64,000 nucleotides of DNA. Origin: Clitopilus passeckerianus. Its lineage: Eukaryota > Basidiomycota > Agaricomycetes > Agaricales > Entolomataceae. Position numbers and translations under genes: made by a program. Below are positions 9,927 through 20,523 of the stretch, in pieces; positions within the stretch are counted from its first letter, which is position 1, and every line of letters starts with the position of its first letter. The notes below the pieces were generated by a model. The model was given only the letters and a program-made list of their open reading frames with translations. It searched no databases and was not told where the DNA came from. The stretch is taken from NCBI GenBank assembly GCA_944990035.1, contig CALYLX010000155.1:868001-932000 (forward strand), in the 5' to 3' direction.

Positions 9927-12900
9927 AGAGGAAGACTGCAAAGCCGACGTCAGTACTTCCTCGCCTGATTGATATCTCCAGTGTACTTGTAGCTACTGAT
10001 TTTTATGCTGAATCTATGCGTATCCCAATCTCTCTACAAGACCCTCTAGATGGAAATACAACAATCGCCGGCATGAAAGCTCTCATTGACTCTGGAGCGC
10101 AAGGGTCATTTATCGACTCCATCTTTGCCAAGACACATCACCTCCCGCTACTCCCACTCCGACAACCGATTACAGCACGAAACATTGATGGCACCCTGAA
10201 CAAACAAGGAACTATTACCCACTTTACCTGGGTTATTGGCAAGATAGGGACAGCCATCATCAAGGAAAGATGTTTTGTCACTGGACTCGGGAAAGACCAC
10301 CTGATTTTTGGATTACCCTGGCTAAAACGGGTAGATCCAATCATATCGTGGAGCGACGGCACACTCAAAATCGACGAATCACGCATTACCCAACAACTGT
10401 CGCAAACATTGATGCGAGCAGTAGACATCAAGCGGATGAGAGCCATCCGAGAACAACTACTAGAGGAAAACACACCACCTACCCCAGCACCTGATTGTTC
10501 CAAAGAGAATCCCGGAAAATCAGAAGGACTTAGCGACTATTTCCGAATATTCGAAGACGGAGAAGAGATCAATGAAGACTTTCTCATCGCATACTGCCAG
10601 AACGAACCGGCAGTCGGAATATTCACCAAGGAGGAACCCCCACTTACACAGGAACACACAGAGGATTACCTTGTGTACGGGCCAATCAGGCCAACTACCA
10701 CAATACAACAGACGGTGATAACACATCATCCAGCAACCAGACACCACACACAGCAGGTGTGGATACATGCGAAAACATCAATTTCACAAGCTCTGGAGCA
10801 TAAACGAGAAGATAAGGAACCAAAGAAATCCCTTGACAAAATCATCCCCGACTATCTTCAAGACTACAGAAAAGTCTTTGAGAAAGCAGCATCCGAACGA
10901 TTCCCACCAAGCCGACCCTGGGATCACGCCATAGATCTGAAGACAGATTTCGTGCCAAAAGACTGCAAGGTCTATCCGCTCAGCCCCTTAGAGCAAGAAA
11001 AACTCGACGAGTTTCTCAAGGAAAATCTAGCCAAAGGATATATCCGAGAATCCAACTCCCCACAAGCATCTCCGTTCTTCTTTGTTGCAAAGAAAGACTC
11101 GGAAGCCCTAAGACCATGTCAGGACTACCGACGACTCAATGCAGGAACAATACCTAATGCTTACCCCTTACCGCTGGCTAGCGAACTCATCGATAAACTC
11201 AAAGGAGCAACTGTCTTCACCAAGCTCGACATTCGATGGGGATATCACAACATCTGCATCAAAGATGGTGACCAATGGAAAGCAGCGTTCAAGACCAACC
11301 AAGGGTTATTTGAACCAATGGTGATGTTCTTTGGACTAATGAACTCACCCGGTACCTTCCAAGCAATGATGAACCACCTTTTCCGAGACATGATAGACGA
11401 AGGATGGGTCATCATCTACATGGACGACATCCTCATCTTCTCCAATGATCCAGAAAAACACCAAGAACGCACACGCAGAGTCTTACAAAGACTACAAGAC
11501 AACAATCTCTACCTCAAAGCAGAGAAATGCCAATTTGACACCACAAGAGTGGAATACCTCAGTAAAGGAAGTCCGATCATTCCTAGGATTCGGAAACTTT
11601 TACCGCGGGTTCATCGGAAAATATGCGGAAATTGCCAAACCGCTGAACGAACTCACCAAGAAAGACAAGAAATGGGAATGGACCAATGAATGTCACAAAG
11701 CTTTCACTACCCTGAAAGACAAATTCCTGGAAGCGCCTGTGTTGCTGATGCCTGACCCCATGAAACCATTTGTGGTAGAAAGCGATGCCTCAAAACATGC
11801 AACAGGAGCAGTCCTACAACAACGTGACGCCAATGGATCATGGCACCCATGTGGTTTTATATCTAAATCGTTTTCAGAAACAGAACGGAACTATGAAATC
11901 TACAACCGAGAACTTCTAGGCATTATTCGCGCATTAGAAACCTGGTGACACTACTTCCATGGATCCCAACATTCAGTCGTGATTCTATCCGATCACAAAA
12001 ACCTCACATACTTCCGAGAAGCCCGGAAGTTGAACCGACGACAAGCGAGATGGAATCTGATGCTATCCCAGTTTAACATCAAACTTGTAAACACCCCTGG
12101 TGCAAAGATGATACAATCCGACGCACTATCTCGACGACCAGACCACATCCCAGGTGAAAACACTGACAACGAAGACATCATTCTCCTCCCCGACAAACTC
12201 TTCCTTCGCTCAATTGACATTGAACTAAAGGACGAAATTGTACACAAGATGGTCAATGACAAACTGATTGTTGACGCCATTCGCACCGCCAAAGAAGACG
12301 GACCCCCACCAATCTGATCAAACCTGGAAGACTGGAAATTTGACGATGGCATCTTGTACTACAAAGACAAGTGTGTGGTACCAGATGACGAAGACCTCCG
12401 AAGGAAGATAGTCCAACGTTATCACAATCTACCCAGCGCAGGACACCCTGGACACTGGAGAAAGTCCGGAAGGACTACTGGTGGCCAGGGATGTCAGTGT
12501 TCATCAAGAACTTTGTGCAGGGCTGTGCAATGTGCCAACAAATGAAGATCAATCGCCACCCCACCACTCCACCATTAATGCCCATCAAATCCGAAACCAC
12601 TAGGCCATTTTCGCTAGTGACGTACGATTTTCACACAGATCTCCCAGAGAGTAATGGTTTCGATAGCATTATGGCTGTGGTCGACCATGGAGCTACGAAG
12701 GGGGCAATTTTCATCCCTTGCACAAAGAAAATCAACGCCACAGGAACTGCAAATGCCTACATTGACAATGTCTACCATCGCTTTGGACTCCCCGACAATG
12801 GAATTTCAGACAGAGGACCTCAATTCACCTCTAAAGTTTTCCAAGAAATGGGACGACTCCTTGGAATCAAGCTCAACATGAGTGCCGCCTACCACCCACA

Positions 12901-13660
12901 AACCGATGGTGCGACAGAAAGGATCAATCAGGAGATTGATGCCTATCTCCGCATCTTCTGTGCATAGAATCCTGAATCCTGGTCCAAATGGATTACCACT
13001 CTAGAATTCTCCTACAACAGCCGAACACACTCTGTCACCAAACGAACCCCATTCTACCTAATGATGGGATACGAACCACCTGCACTCCCATCAGTTGCTC
13101 CCACTAGCAAAATTCCCGCAGTTGACAAACGGATCAAGGAACTTCTGCTAGCACGCGATGAAGCAAATGCTGCACATGCACTTGCTGCGCAACGCATGGC
13201 AGAGAAGATCACACGACAATTCACCCCATTCAAAGTCGGAGAAAAGGTGTGGTTAGAAGCCACAAATCTCAATCAAGGAAACATCTCCAAGAAACTAGCA
13301 CCCAAACGAGAAGGACCCTTCAAGATACTTGAGGTAAAAGGACACCTGACCTATAAACTCGACCTGCCAAGACGATGGAAGATCCACCCGGTGATTCACG
13401 CGTCACTTCTCACCCGTTACATCTCCACCAAAGCGCATGGACCCAGCTTCTCTAAACCGCCACCTGACGAAATCGACGGAATAGAAGAATACGAAATAGA
13501 AGCAATTGTGGCCCATCAGAAACAAGGCAAAGGGCGACACAGATACCTCGTAAAATGGAAGGGATGGCCATCAGCGGACAACGAATGGATGCCCGAGTCG
13601 GAACTGCGGAACGCCGAGGAAATACTCACCGAGTATAAAAAGAGGAAGAAACTCACCTGA
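9923..13660 (+). pseudogene. pol: pol of the gypsy element: protease, RT, RNase H, integrase, chromodomain
   Basis: In order: a retropepsin motif ALIDSGAQGSFID (about 10078-10116); reverse transcriptase with KLDIRWGYHNI and the catalytic YMDD (about 11417-11430); RNase H beginning [17 protein letters not shown]; an integrase zinc region (HH near 12420, CAMC near 12530); the integrase core with [19 protein letters not shown] and the Glu in [11 protein letters not shown]; and a C-terminal chromodomain (EYEIEAIVAH to ILTEYKKR, about 13480-13650). Damage includes loss of roughly 27 codons plus a frameshift between RT and RNase H near 11565, TGA at 11946-11948, TGA at 12315-12317, a small frameshifting deletion near 12452, and TAG at 12965-12967. 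Chromodomains in this family steer integration to marked chromatin. The gene is clearly non-functional. Confidence 0.92.
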
Positions 13661-13698
13661 CACCACATAGCAAACCCACTCACTTCCACTATATAACA

Positions 13699-14569
13699 AT
13701 GTCTCAAAATGCCTCTTCCTACGACCGCACCATCATCCGCAACACCTTCAAATCCAATACCGCTATTACGGCGCTCCGTACGCATACTGCCTGGAGCAGC
13801 GACGACAACCCTCTCACCGCTGTGGGAGAACAAGGAACCCTCTACCAAAACCGACGAACTGAAACTCGCAACGAAGTGGCTCGTCTGCGCCACCAATTTG
13901 CGAAAACCACTGACGATCTTGATCAACTTTTGGACAAAGTTGATTGAGAAACGGAGAAGACCCTCACAGACCTCTTCTTTGCTACTGGAGGAACAGCTTT
14001 CCTCAATGAATTCTTTCCCGAACGACAAAACTGGTTCAACAACCCGGAAGAGACAGACTTCGAAACCCTTGCCTCTAATCCCTGGGGGCCTGAGGAAAGT
14101 CAAGAAGAGGAAGTCACGATCCTCACTACACGTCAAGTTTGCGGAACCCTACGAGCATTTCCTCCCGTCACCAATTTACACATCGCCGCAAAAATAAAAC
14201 ATAACCCCTTCGTCAAAAAAAGAACAGAACGACAACAAGGAAAACATCGACCCCAATGGCAAACCCTCCGACGCCATACCTCTCCACATTTGAAAGCCCA
14301 CCAGAGTCCGACTCACCAACGCTGGTGAACCTTCCCTCTCGACAGTATCGTCCCAGAAGGCGCTGCGCACCGGATACCTTGCCAACAGACCACCACCACC
14401 CAGATGGTTCAGATGCTACATTTGTGGAGGCAGACACCGACAGTGTCATTGCTTTCGTTTTGTGTGTCGTCTGTGCCATCATCGTGGCCCAGGCCATTAC
14501 CCGGTTAGCTGCCCACAACGCTACCACAAGGGCATAGACCGTCATTTCTGGGGTAAAGGAAGGAATTAA
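13699..14569 (+). pseudogene. Third ORF of the gypsy element, ending in tandem zinc knuckles
   Basis: This begins with ATG at 13699, 38 bases after the pol stop. The first frame (MSQNASSYDRTIIRN...) passes TGA at 13945-13947 and continues as plausible protein (TLTDLFFATGGTAFLNEFF). It reaches an A-rich run near 14215-14221, where homology-like sequence moves to the +1 frame. That frame crosses TGA at 14291-14293 and ends TAA at 14567-14569. Its last part has Cys/His clusters CYICGGRHRQCHC and CRLCHHRGPGHYPVSCP, resembling retroviral-type knuckles. A product of about 285 residues is inferred. Its role is unknown; nucleic-acid binding is likely from the knuckles. One frame shift and two nonsense codons break it. 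Confidence 0.6.
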
Positions 14570-14602
14570 AGTCAGGGGACTTCAACGATAGCGAGAGGGT
14601 AA

Positions 14603-15087
14603 TGTTATAATTTTGCTTACATGTTTCTCCTTACATACCCCAGCCCGCTTACCTATGCATGATTACTCACATATGCTGCGCATCACTGCGCATTTTTCAT
14701 ATTTTTCCATGCTTACTCCGCATCTCTCACAATCGTGAGAGACTTATACCTTATCTGACTTCTTCTGACTCACATCGAGTCATACTGACTCATGTACTTA
14801 CTCATCATGCTGCGCATGACTCATTACTTACTCAGCATGCTGCGCATGCGCTATATTTAGAACTACTAGATAGGTATATAAACCTGTACCATTTGGTCAA
14901 GGCTCCTCAGCTTGACCTAGGCAATCTACCTAACTGCTTAGTTCTCTACTTCGCCTTTAAGTCTCTTGCTTCGTCAATCTCACCAGGTCGTCAGTACAGC
15001 CGCAGCTGCTGACAAATCTCTGTCTTTGTTTATCAAAGACATCGAGCGTAAACAGTATTACCTAAGTTGTTAGGCTCTGCCTTAACA
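14603..15087 (+). repeat. 3' LTR of the gypsy element
   Basis: It starts TGTTATA and ends CTTAACA, 485 bases. It matches the 5' LTR except for six substitutions (five of them transitions) and an extra 30-base block near 14759-14790, bounded by CTGACT repeats. Confidence 0.95.
14875..14881 (+). promoter_or_regulatory. TATA box of the 3' LTR
   Basis: TATATAA, in the same relative place as in the 5' LTR. It could drive readthrough transcripts into the flanking region. Confidence 0.45.
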
Positions 15088-15459
15088 TCAAGGGTTCAGC
15101 TGCTTAGTCTTCTACCAGCCTTTGTAGAGACGAGTGAGAGTAATCGAGCAAGTTGAAGTTAAAGCAAATAGCGATGTATAGGCTTTTAGGTCAAGCTGAG
15201 GAAGCAAGACCAAAAGCGTGAAAGTATTTATACAAGATTGGTAGGGCTAAGGGTTGGGCATTGCGCAGCAGTGCTGTGTAGGTAGAAATAGGTATGGCTC
15301 AGAGTAAGTCGGGGTAAGAGTCACTATGAGTCACGATAAATAAATATAGTACAAGTATCTCATGATCGTGAGAATACTGAGTAATCAATGTAAGAAAGAT
15401 GAGTAATGCGCAGCATTGTAAGGTAATCAAGTAGGGGTAAGCGGGCCGAAGTAGTAACA
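15088..15459 (-). repeat. Remnant LTR of a related gypsy element, reverse orientation, truncated
   Basis: On the minus strand it begins TGTTAC at 15459 and follows the same layout as the gypsy LTR: GCCCGCTTACC, GCTGCGCATTACTCA, TCACGATCATGAGA, then CCTCAGCTTGACCTA. Identity is clearly lower than between the two LTRs of the neighbour. Its 3' end is missing at the junction with that element (15087/15088), so the newer element probably landed in or recombined with it. Confidence 0.65.
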
Positions 15460-17944
15460 GTGAATTAGTAAAAAGAAAAAGGAGTCCGGGCGCGTATCCA
15501 AGGTAACTGTAACAATCGCCTGGAACAGATTCTGGGAACTCTGGATTCGCCATACTCTTTCCTAATCGCCACTACCACGGGAGGAGATAGGGAAGGAGGG
15601 AGAGGAGAGGGAGAGTTGTGAGGAGCGTCTACCACCCTCCACATTACCTCCCTCAACGTTGACCATACTCATCAACAAGCTTCTCGCTCCTATACCCATC
15701 CACCACCGTCACTGATCCTGTACTTCACCGGGGATGTGGTTGAACCCACATTAACCCCGTGACAAGTTGATCTAGGACCTTCTCGACAGGTGTTGCCACA
15801 CCTCTTAGGTCTCAATACGCCTCCTCGTAGGTCCTGTTGCTCCTGCCGTGACTACTCTTCCAGCCTCAAAGGATCTCAATGTACCCTACCGTCCTCAACT
15901 GTGTGTTGTAACTGCGTCTGCACCGATCCGCCCACGAGTTGACCTGGGACCATGGAAATCCAATTCCGGCAGCTATTGCCTCAATATACCTCTTTACCAA
16001 CGTCCAGCTTCCATGTTGGCTCTAGAAACTCCAATTGACTCCAAATCTTGGGTTAAGTGCGCTACCAAATGAAGTAATCTGTTCACGTCATATGGGTGGT
16101 CGGACTTGGAGAAAGTACTCGCTGCCACAAAAAGTGATGGGAATTACATAAGCCACGTCCTGCGTCGCGTCGAACGCTTCCAGGCATATTTGTCTATAGA
16201 ATATTGTAGAATGATAGGGATGCTTATTCCTCTTATACACAAGTAGATGTAACCTACTAGTATACGTGTGTAATAGATTGGTTCATTTGAACTCTTCGTT
16301 GAAGCTGTAGGAGGAGCTTTGTCTGCAATCAGACCCAGCTCAGTCAAAATAATGTCACGAAATCCTTGCAACTTTGAGCAAAGAATATGTCAGTATAAAT
16401 AATAGTAAAACATAGTACAAGCGGGATTTTAGGGCATACAAAATGATAGGATACTCATAAATGCCAGATGATTTGCTCAATTTATGTACACATGGCTCAC
16501 GTCATTGACAATACCTGACCCAACCCGTCACTGTATCATTGCCAACTACTCCAAAATGCTGCCAGTGTTTAATCCTTATCATGATGATGCCCATAATGAT
16601 GATGATAAGTCTAAGGCGCATAACGATAACAGTTGTCATGCTCGCAATTCTCACCAACAACATCTATGTACAGCGGGCCGTCATTGACTTTCCTTTCCCC
16701 GCCGAAATTGTCATCAAATCGCTTGATTTTGCAGTGGGCGCTTGGTATTTACAAGCATCAAATTGAAGTCCTCGTGGATGCGAGTCGTCCGGGCCCGATT
16801 TGCTCGCAAGGCCTTCCTCAGGGTATATTGTCCATCTACAACTGATACATTATCTTGAAATACCCCAGAGTACTATATATGAACAATCCTAAGCTACATG
16901 AAGTTCTTAAGATCCCGGTAACTGCTGTTCTGGTCTCAAACAGGGGGTCAGTTTGGCTGGCTCATGAAAAGCTCGAAGATGATGAACATACAGTATATCA
17001 TGGCTGGAAATGCGGTGTTGTACTCGAGCTTGACGCCATCAACGATTTGCGAGATGACCGTGTGTACAGCAACCCTGCGCAGGCGAGTTGAGATTAAGTA
17101 ATGTCGGATTTAGGGACGATCATGGCTGTGTGTGGCCTAGACCGACGTCACGGAGTGACCACCATGACGGGATTCTTTCTCAAAGACCACATTGTCCACT
17201 TGCTCGTACTATGGCCCGTCTTCCGGTATGTCAACTGTTTATCTCCTTGAACGTAAAATGGTGCTTATACCGGTCTTGGGCAGATGTATGCGTGTAGTGG
17301 AGGCGATTTGATGAATCTAGAGAAAGGGAAGTGACGAGATCATTGAGTTTAGAGGGTAGGCAAGGTCTCTCGTCACCATGTGTTATCCACAACTAACACC
17401 TTCGATGCACCAGCAGTTTGTTTAGAAGACCTCAACGTACCCTCCAACCACCGGGATCAGAGCCTATCTCACGATGCTCACCTCTCAGGCGTAGACCAGG
17501 ATAGTGGTCTTCACAGTTCCCATCGCTTTTCTTGATGATCTCCTCGATGAACACAACGTATCCTGCCCTCCGCTAGCACCATGGATGGCTGCACGTCTCT
17601 TCGACAACCCCCACCGCCACCAATCCTTAATTGAATCTGCATCAGCTCACACGATCTTATCCTATGGCTACCTTTCCACCAAAGTCTACCCTCCTATCTA
17701 GGATGCTCTGATTCCCTGGGTCCTGGATCCTGAATCCTGTGGAGGCTGCGAGTCGAGATGCTGCTCTACCATCCTCATCACCCATATCCATCTTTTACAA
17801 CGACGGCCTATCGTTTACAACCTCTACACTCTCTTTCATGGAGATGTACGGGGGTACCCACTGTCGCGGTATCGCTGCCATGAGCGCGGGGTCTACGTTC
17901 TCCCTTACACTCTGTAGGAAGGCGGGCGTTATCCAGTACCTGGT
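15460..17944. other. Gene-poor, decayed stretch
   Basis: Short open frames occur on both strands but none shows a recognisable domain or a convincing exon chain. A frame at 16855-17091 (starts MKYPRVLYMNNPKLHEV) reads like protein, and so does a minus frame at 16144-16371, but I recognise neither. The region lies between an old LTR and the arm of an inverted duplication, and most likely consists of decayed insertions and gene fragments. Confidence 0.4.
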
Positions 17945-18068
17945 GTTCAGACTACTTCGCACCTCTCTATTGGTGAGATCTTTGTGGATGAGCCGTTTAG
18001 TATCTACCCGGATACAGAGGCCTACTCTCTTCTCACTCTAGATGCCGCTGCTCTCAAGCCTAGACCTT
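17945..18068 (+). pseudogene. Orphan last exon of a GH5 mannanase
   Basis: The frame reads SHLSIGEIFVDEPFSIYPD and continues to TAG at 18066-18068. It closely matches the last exon of the CBM1-GH5 gene at 56550-58249 (SHLSIGDIFVDDPFSIYPD). No upstream GH5 exons are seen before it; the sequence turns unrelated near 17930. It is a by-product of the inverted duplication. Confidence 0.75.
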
Positions 18069-18638
18069 AGTTGTTGTCGCCTATACTAAACTCCTACAAA
18101 TGTTCCAAACACGGTGTGAAACTCGTAAAAATAGACCCAAATGGGGAAGGACATGTGCCATTGTGAAGTAGGGTTCATCATGCTTCAAAGATTCCGAGTA
18201 GATTGATGCCAAAGTAAGGATAGATTTATAGCAGCCCTCGATGCTTACCACCTTCCAGAGTAAGACGACAACACTACGCCATGCTTAACCAGGTTTTGGC
18301 GAGGCATTGTTGTCTTTCTATTTGAGAATTAATACCCCTCGTTATTTCACCCGAAACCCATGATGAACAATGTCTGGGAAGCAGCAGATGGTCGAACAAG
18401 GCTAAACATCAGTATTCTGCCTACAGAGGTTACCTCACTCTGCTCAGCGCTTTGATACCATCGACTCTGGGCAGACTGATCCATACCCTCTACTGATCAC
18501 AAGGTCACCATGCCCTCCGTCTACAGACCGAATGCCAAGGTCTGGTAGTCATCCCGAGCCTGACTGCATCCCGTGTTTGCTTGGCTCAGACTTGTTTTGT
18601 TCTCCGCAAAACCACTGGTCTGTAAGTGATGTTCGCCG

Positions 18639-18645
18639 TATAAAA
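18639..18645 (+). promoter_or_regulatory. TATA box upstream of the beta-trefoil pseudogene
   Basis: TATAAAA lies 54 bases before the ATG at 18693. It is conserved with the TATAAA box of the intact copy at 55916-55921. Confidence 0.5.
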
Positions 18646-18692
18646 GAGTCCCTTGCCAGATCACGTCAGGTCGGCATCTCTCCTCTGCCAAT

Positions 18693-19339
18693 ATGTCAAC
18701 TCCCAAAAACCTTCGTAATGGTGTCTATGAGATCTACTACACAACGAGCGACAAGACCCTGCCTTTTGGGCTTGATAGTCTCTACGGCACCTCGCCTAAA
18801 CTCGTACAATGCCCTCAAGGTGCAATGCCTGACAGGGTAAGCCTTTCGTTCTCCAATTCCATGAGCCACCCTCACAAGTACCTCTGGTGCACAGTTCACC
18901 GTTGAAAAGGTCTCTACAAACCAATTTTATATAAAGATAAACGGATCATATCTCGCCCCCGACGATATATGTATGGATCCGACCCTCCTCGACACCTTTT
19001 GCATGGGTGCTCAAAGACTGGTCTAATCCTGATAGTGTCATTATAGGCACCGATAGCCACTATGTGTATGTCATTCTTTTCTACTCTGAGAAATATTGTT
19101 ATTATTGATTAATGTCGATCGACTCGTGTTAGTGTATGGCTCCCGGACAAGTCCGCAGGCTGGGAATACCTTATTCTCAGACGCCGGGACCTTGAGAGTA
19201 GACAAATACCTATTGGTGAGCTTGAGGTGCGTTCGTTCTGTGGTCACAATGTGAGGCGTGTTAACCTGTCCAATTGCGTTTGCAGATCTTCCTATATCCC
19301 GATTGGGCAGGGTCGTGGTGGTTTAAAAAGGTCGCATGA
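18693..19339 (+). pseudogene. Beta-trefoil (I66-like protease inhibitor family) pseudogene
   Basis: The start is ATG at 18693 (MSTPKNLRNGVYEIYYTTS). Exons align one for one with the intact copy at 55256-55868: NGVYEIYYTT and FGLDSLYGT in exon 1, FTVEKVSTNQFYIKINGSYLA in exon 2, VWLPDKSAGW and LESRQIPIGELE in exon 3, and WAGSWWFKKVA with TGA at 19337-19339 in exon 4. Exon 2 contains four extra bases at about 18968-18971 (ATATGTATGG where the other copy has ATATGG). This shifts the frame to a stop near 19023. Before the insertion the frame is open, so inactivation looks recent. The family assignment rests on the small size, the DGVYEIY-type start and the terminal aromatic strand typical of mushroom beta-trefoil inhibitors. 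Confidence 0.6.
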
Positions 19340-19690
19340 GTCCGCGTACCTAGCCGGTCATCCTAGGCAGCATTTTGTCATACTAGTCGTAGGATCCATC
19401 GTAAATGTTACACTCTGTCCAATCCTTTCTTCGCTAGTGTGGATTAGCCCTGATACGAAATCGCAAGTCGTGTTCATTGCGGTTGAATCTCATATCCCCG
19501 TGCTAGCCATGTGGATCTGGAGTGCTCAGGTGAGGAATGAGGGACATTTGACCGTGACACGTCTGTTTGGATCTGAGGCGTCAGCCCAACAAAGTAGCCT
19601 GACCCTCTTCAAGTTGTGGAGGAAATCAAAGTTAATACTCTCGCCACACCTCCTGGCAAGACAGTCGCACAAACTCAGACCAAGCAGACG

Positions 19691-20523
19691 TCATCATAAT
19701 CAATTGAATATGTATCTCGGATGTTGGGTTTAATCGTAATTACGCAGAGACCCCGCACCACCTCGGCTTCCCCTTCTTGTATGTCTCATTCTGCTCCTGC
19801 TACGACTTGACCAACCTGATTCAACTCTTTCGGACTCATCAGGAGGCCACTTCTTGCTATTAGAGTTCGGAATTGCTTCTTGCTGTCCTCCATGATGTCA
19901 TCGCTGTACAACTGCCTCCCAAGTATCTGTCACACCACTTTCAAGTAATCTTGCTTAGCAATGGGTCAAACGAGAAGCGAGTGTCCACGTCTGTGCCTCC
20001 TTCATCTACTTGAAAATTAACCCTGTTGCATTTTTGGGGTGGGGTTTGTTTCGCAGCCAGGAACTTTTACTGGGTATTGTGCTAGCAGTTTGCTTTAAGT
20101 ATTCTCGTTCTTGTCGACCTTCAATATTCAATACTCCGCCCTGCCAATTCATTGCCTGGCCAAGAATGCATGTCAGGTTCTGTCTTTTTGTTTCATTTCA
20201 TTCCGGTTGGACACACAGCGCCATACTCATGTTGGTCACGCGATGATTACCTGAAATAGGGATTTCAAGCCCAAGCTTTGGAATTCATTTCGGTGTCATT
20301 CTTGGACAGGGATGCAATATCCATTTAGTAAGAGGTGACCTCTTCTTTCTGTCCAGGCTCTGTGCGTACTCGCTTCCCTTTAAGTTGAACAATGATTGTG
20401 TTACCGAACAGCACCGGAGACATTATCAAGATGGATAAATTTTCATACATTCCATCTGTCGCCGGTTGTCTACATAAGAGTAAAGGTAACTCTTCCCAAA
20501 GGAAGATACAATTTTAACCCACG
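19691..20523. other. Intergenic stretch before the first terpene synthase
   Basis: No supportable gene. A piece near 19800-19855 (ACTCTTTCGG...GAGGCCACTTCTTGC) resembles 23905-23960, so a short dispersed repeat or old exon may be shared. The upstream region of the terpene synthase has no clear TATA box. Confidence 0.4.

Larger units (their letters stand above)
7944..15087 (+). mobile_element. Tf1-like Ty3/gypsy chromovirus, two LTRs, inactivated
   Basis: A 455-base 5' LTR and a 485-base 3' LTR begin TGTTA and end TAACA. Between them lie gag with a CCHC knuckle, pol in the order protease, reverse transcriptase, RNase H, integrase and chromodomain, and a third ORF. The two LTRs differ by six substitutions and one 30-base indel, indicating a fairly recent insertion. 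The internal ORFs carry at least seven premature stops and three frameshifts, so the copy is not autonomous. The flanking five bases differ (ATCCC on the left, TCAAG on the right), so no target-site duplication is visible. A purine-rich tract just before 14603 is a plausible polypurine tract. I could not assign a primer-binding site. Confidence 0.93.
17945..19690 (+). repeat. Arm A of an inverted segmental duplication
   Basis: This stretch matches the minus strand of about 54925-56690 along its whole length at an estimated 75-85% identity by eye, with small indels. In order it carries the last exon of a GH5 mannanase (ending at 18068), the intergenic region, a beta-trefoil gene copy with its TATA box, and about 340 bases of downstream sequence. 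In the other arm the same pieces lie in the same order but reversed on the chromosome. Confidence 0.8.

Noticed and set aside
14256..14537. Open frame with a hydrophobic stretch (SVIAFVLCVVCAIIVAQAI) near the 3' LTR, resembling an envelope-like membrane protein
   Set aside because: The overlapping frame encodes an ordered zinc-knuckle pair, a much better explanation. The hydrophobic stretch is its shadow.
15849..17460. Similar phrases CTCAATGTACCCTACC and CTCAACGTACCCTCC near 15879 and 17431, considered as Copia fragments
   Set aside because: Too short, and no reverse transcriptase or integrase motif was found nearby.
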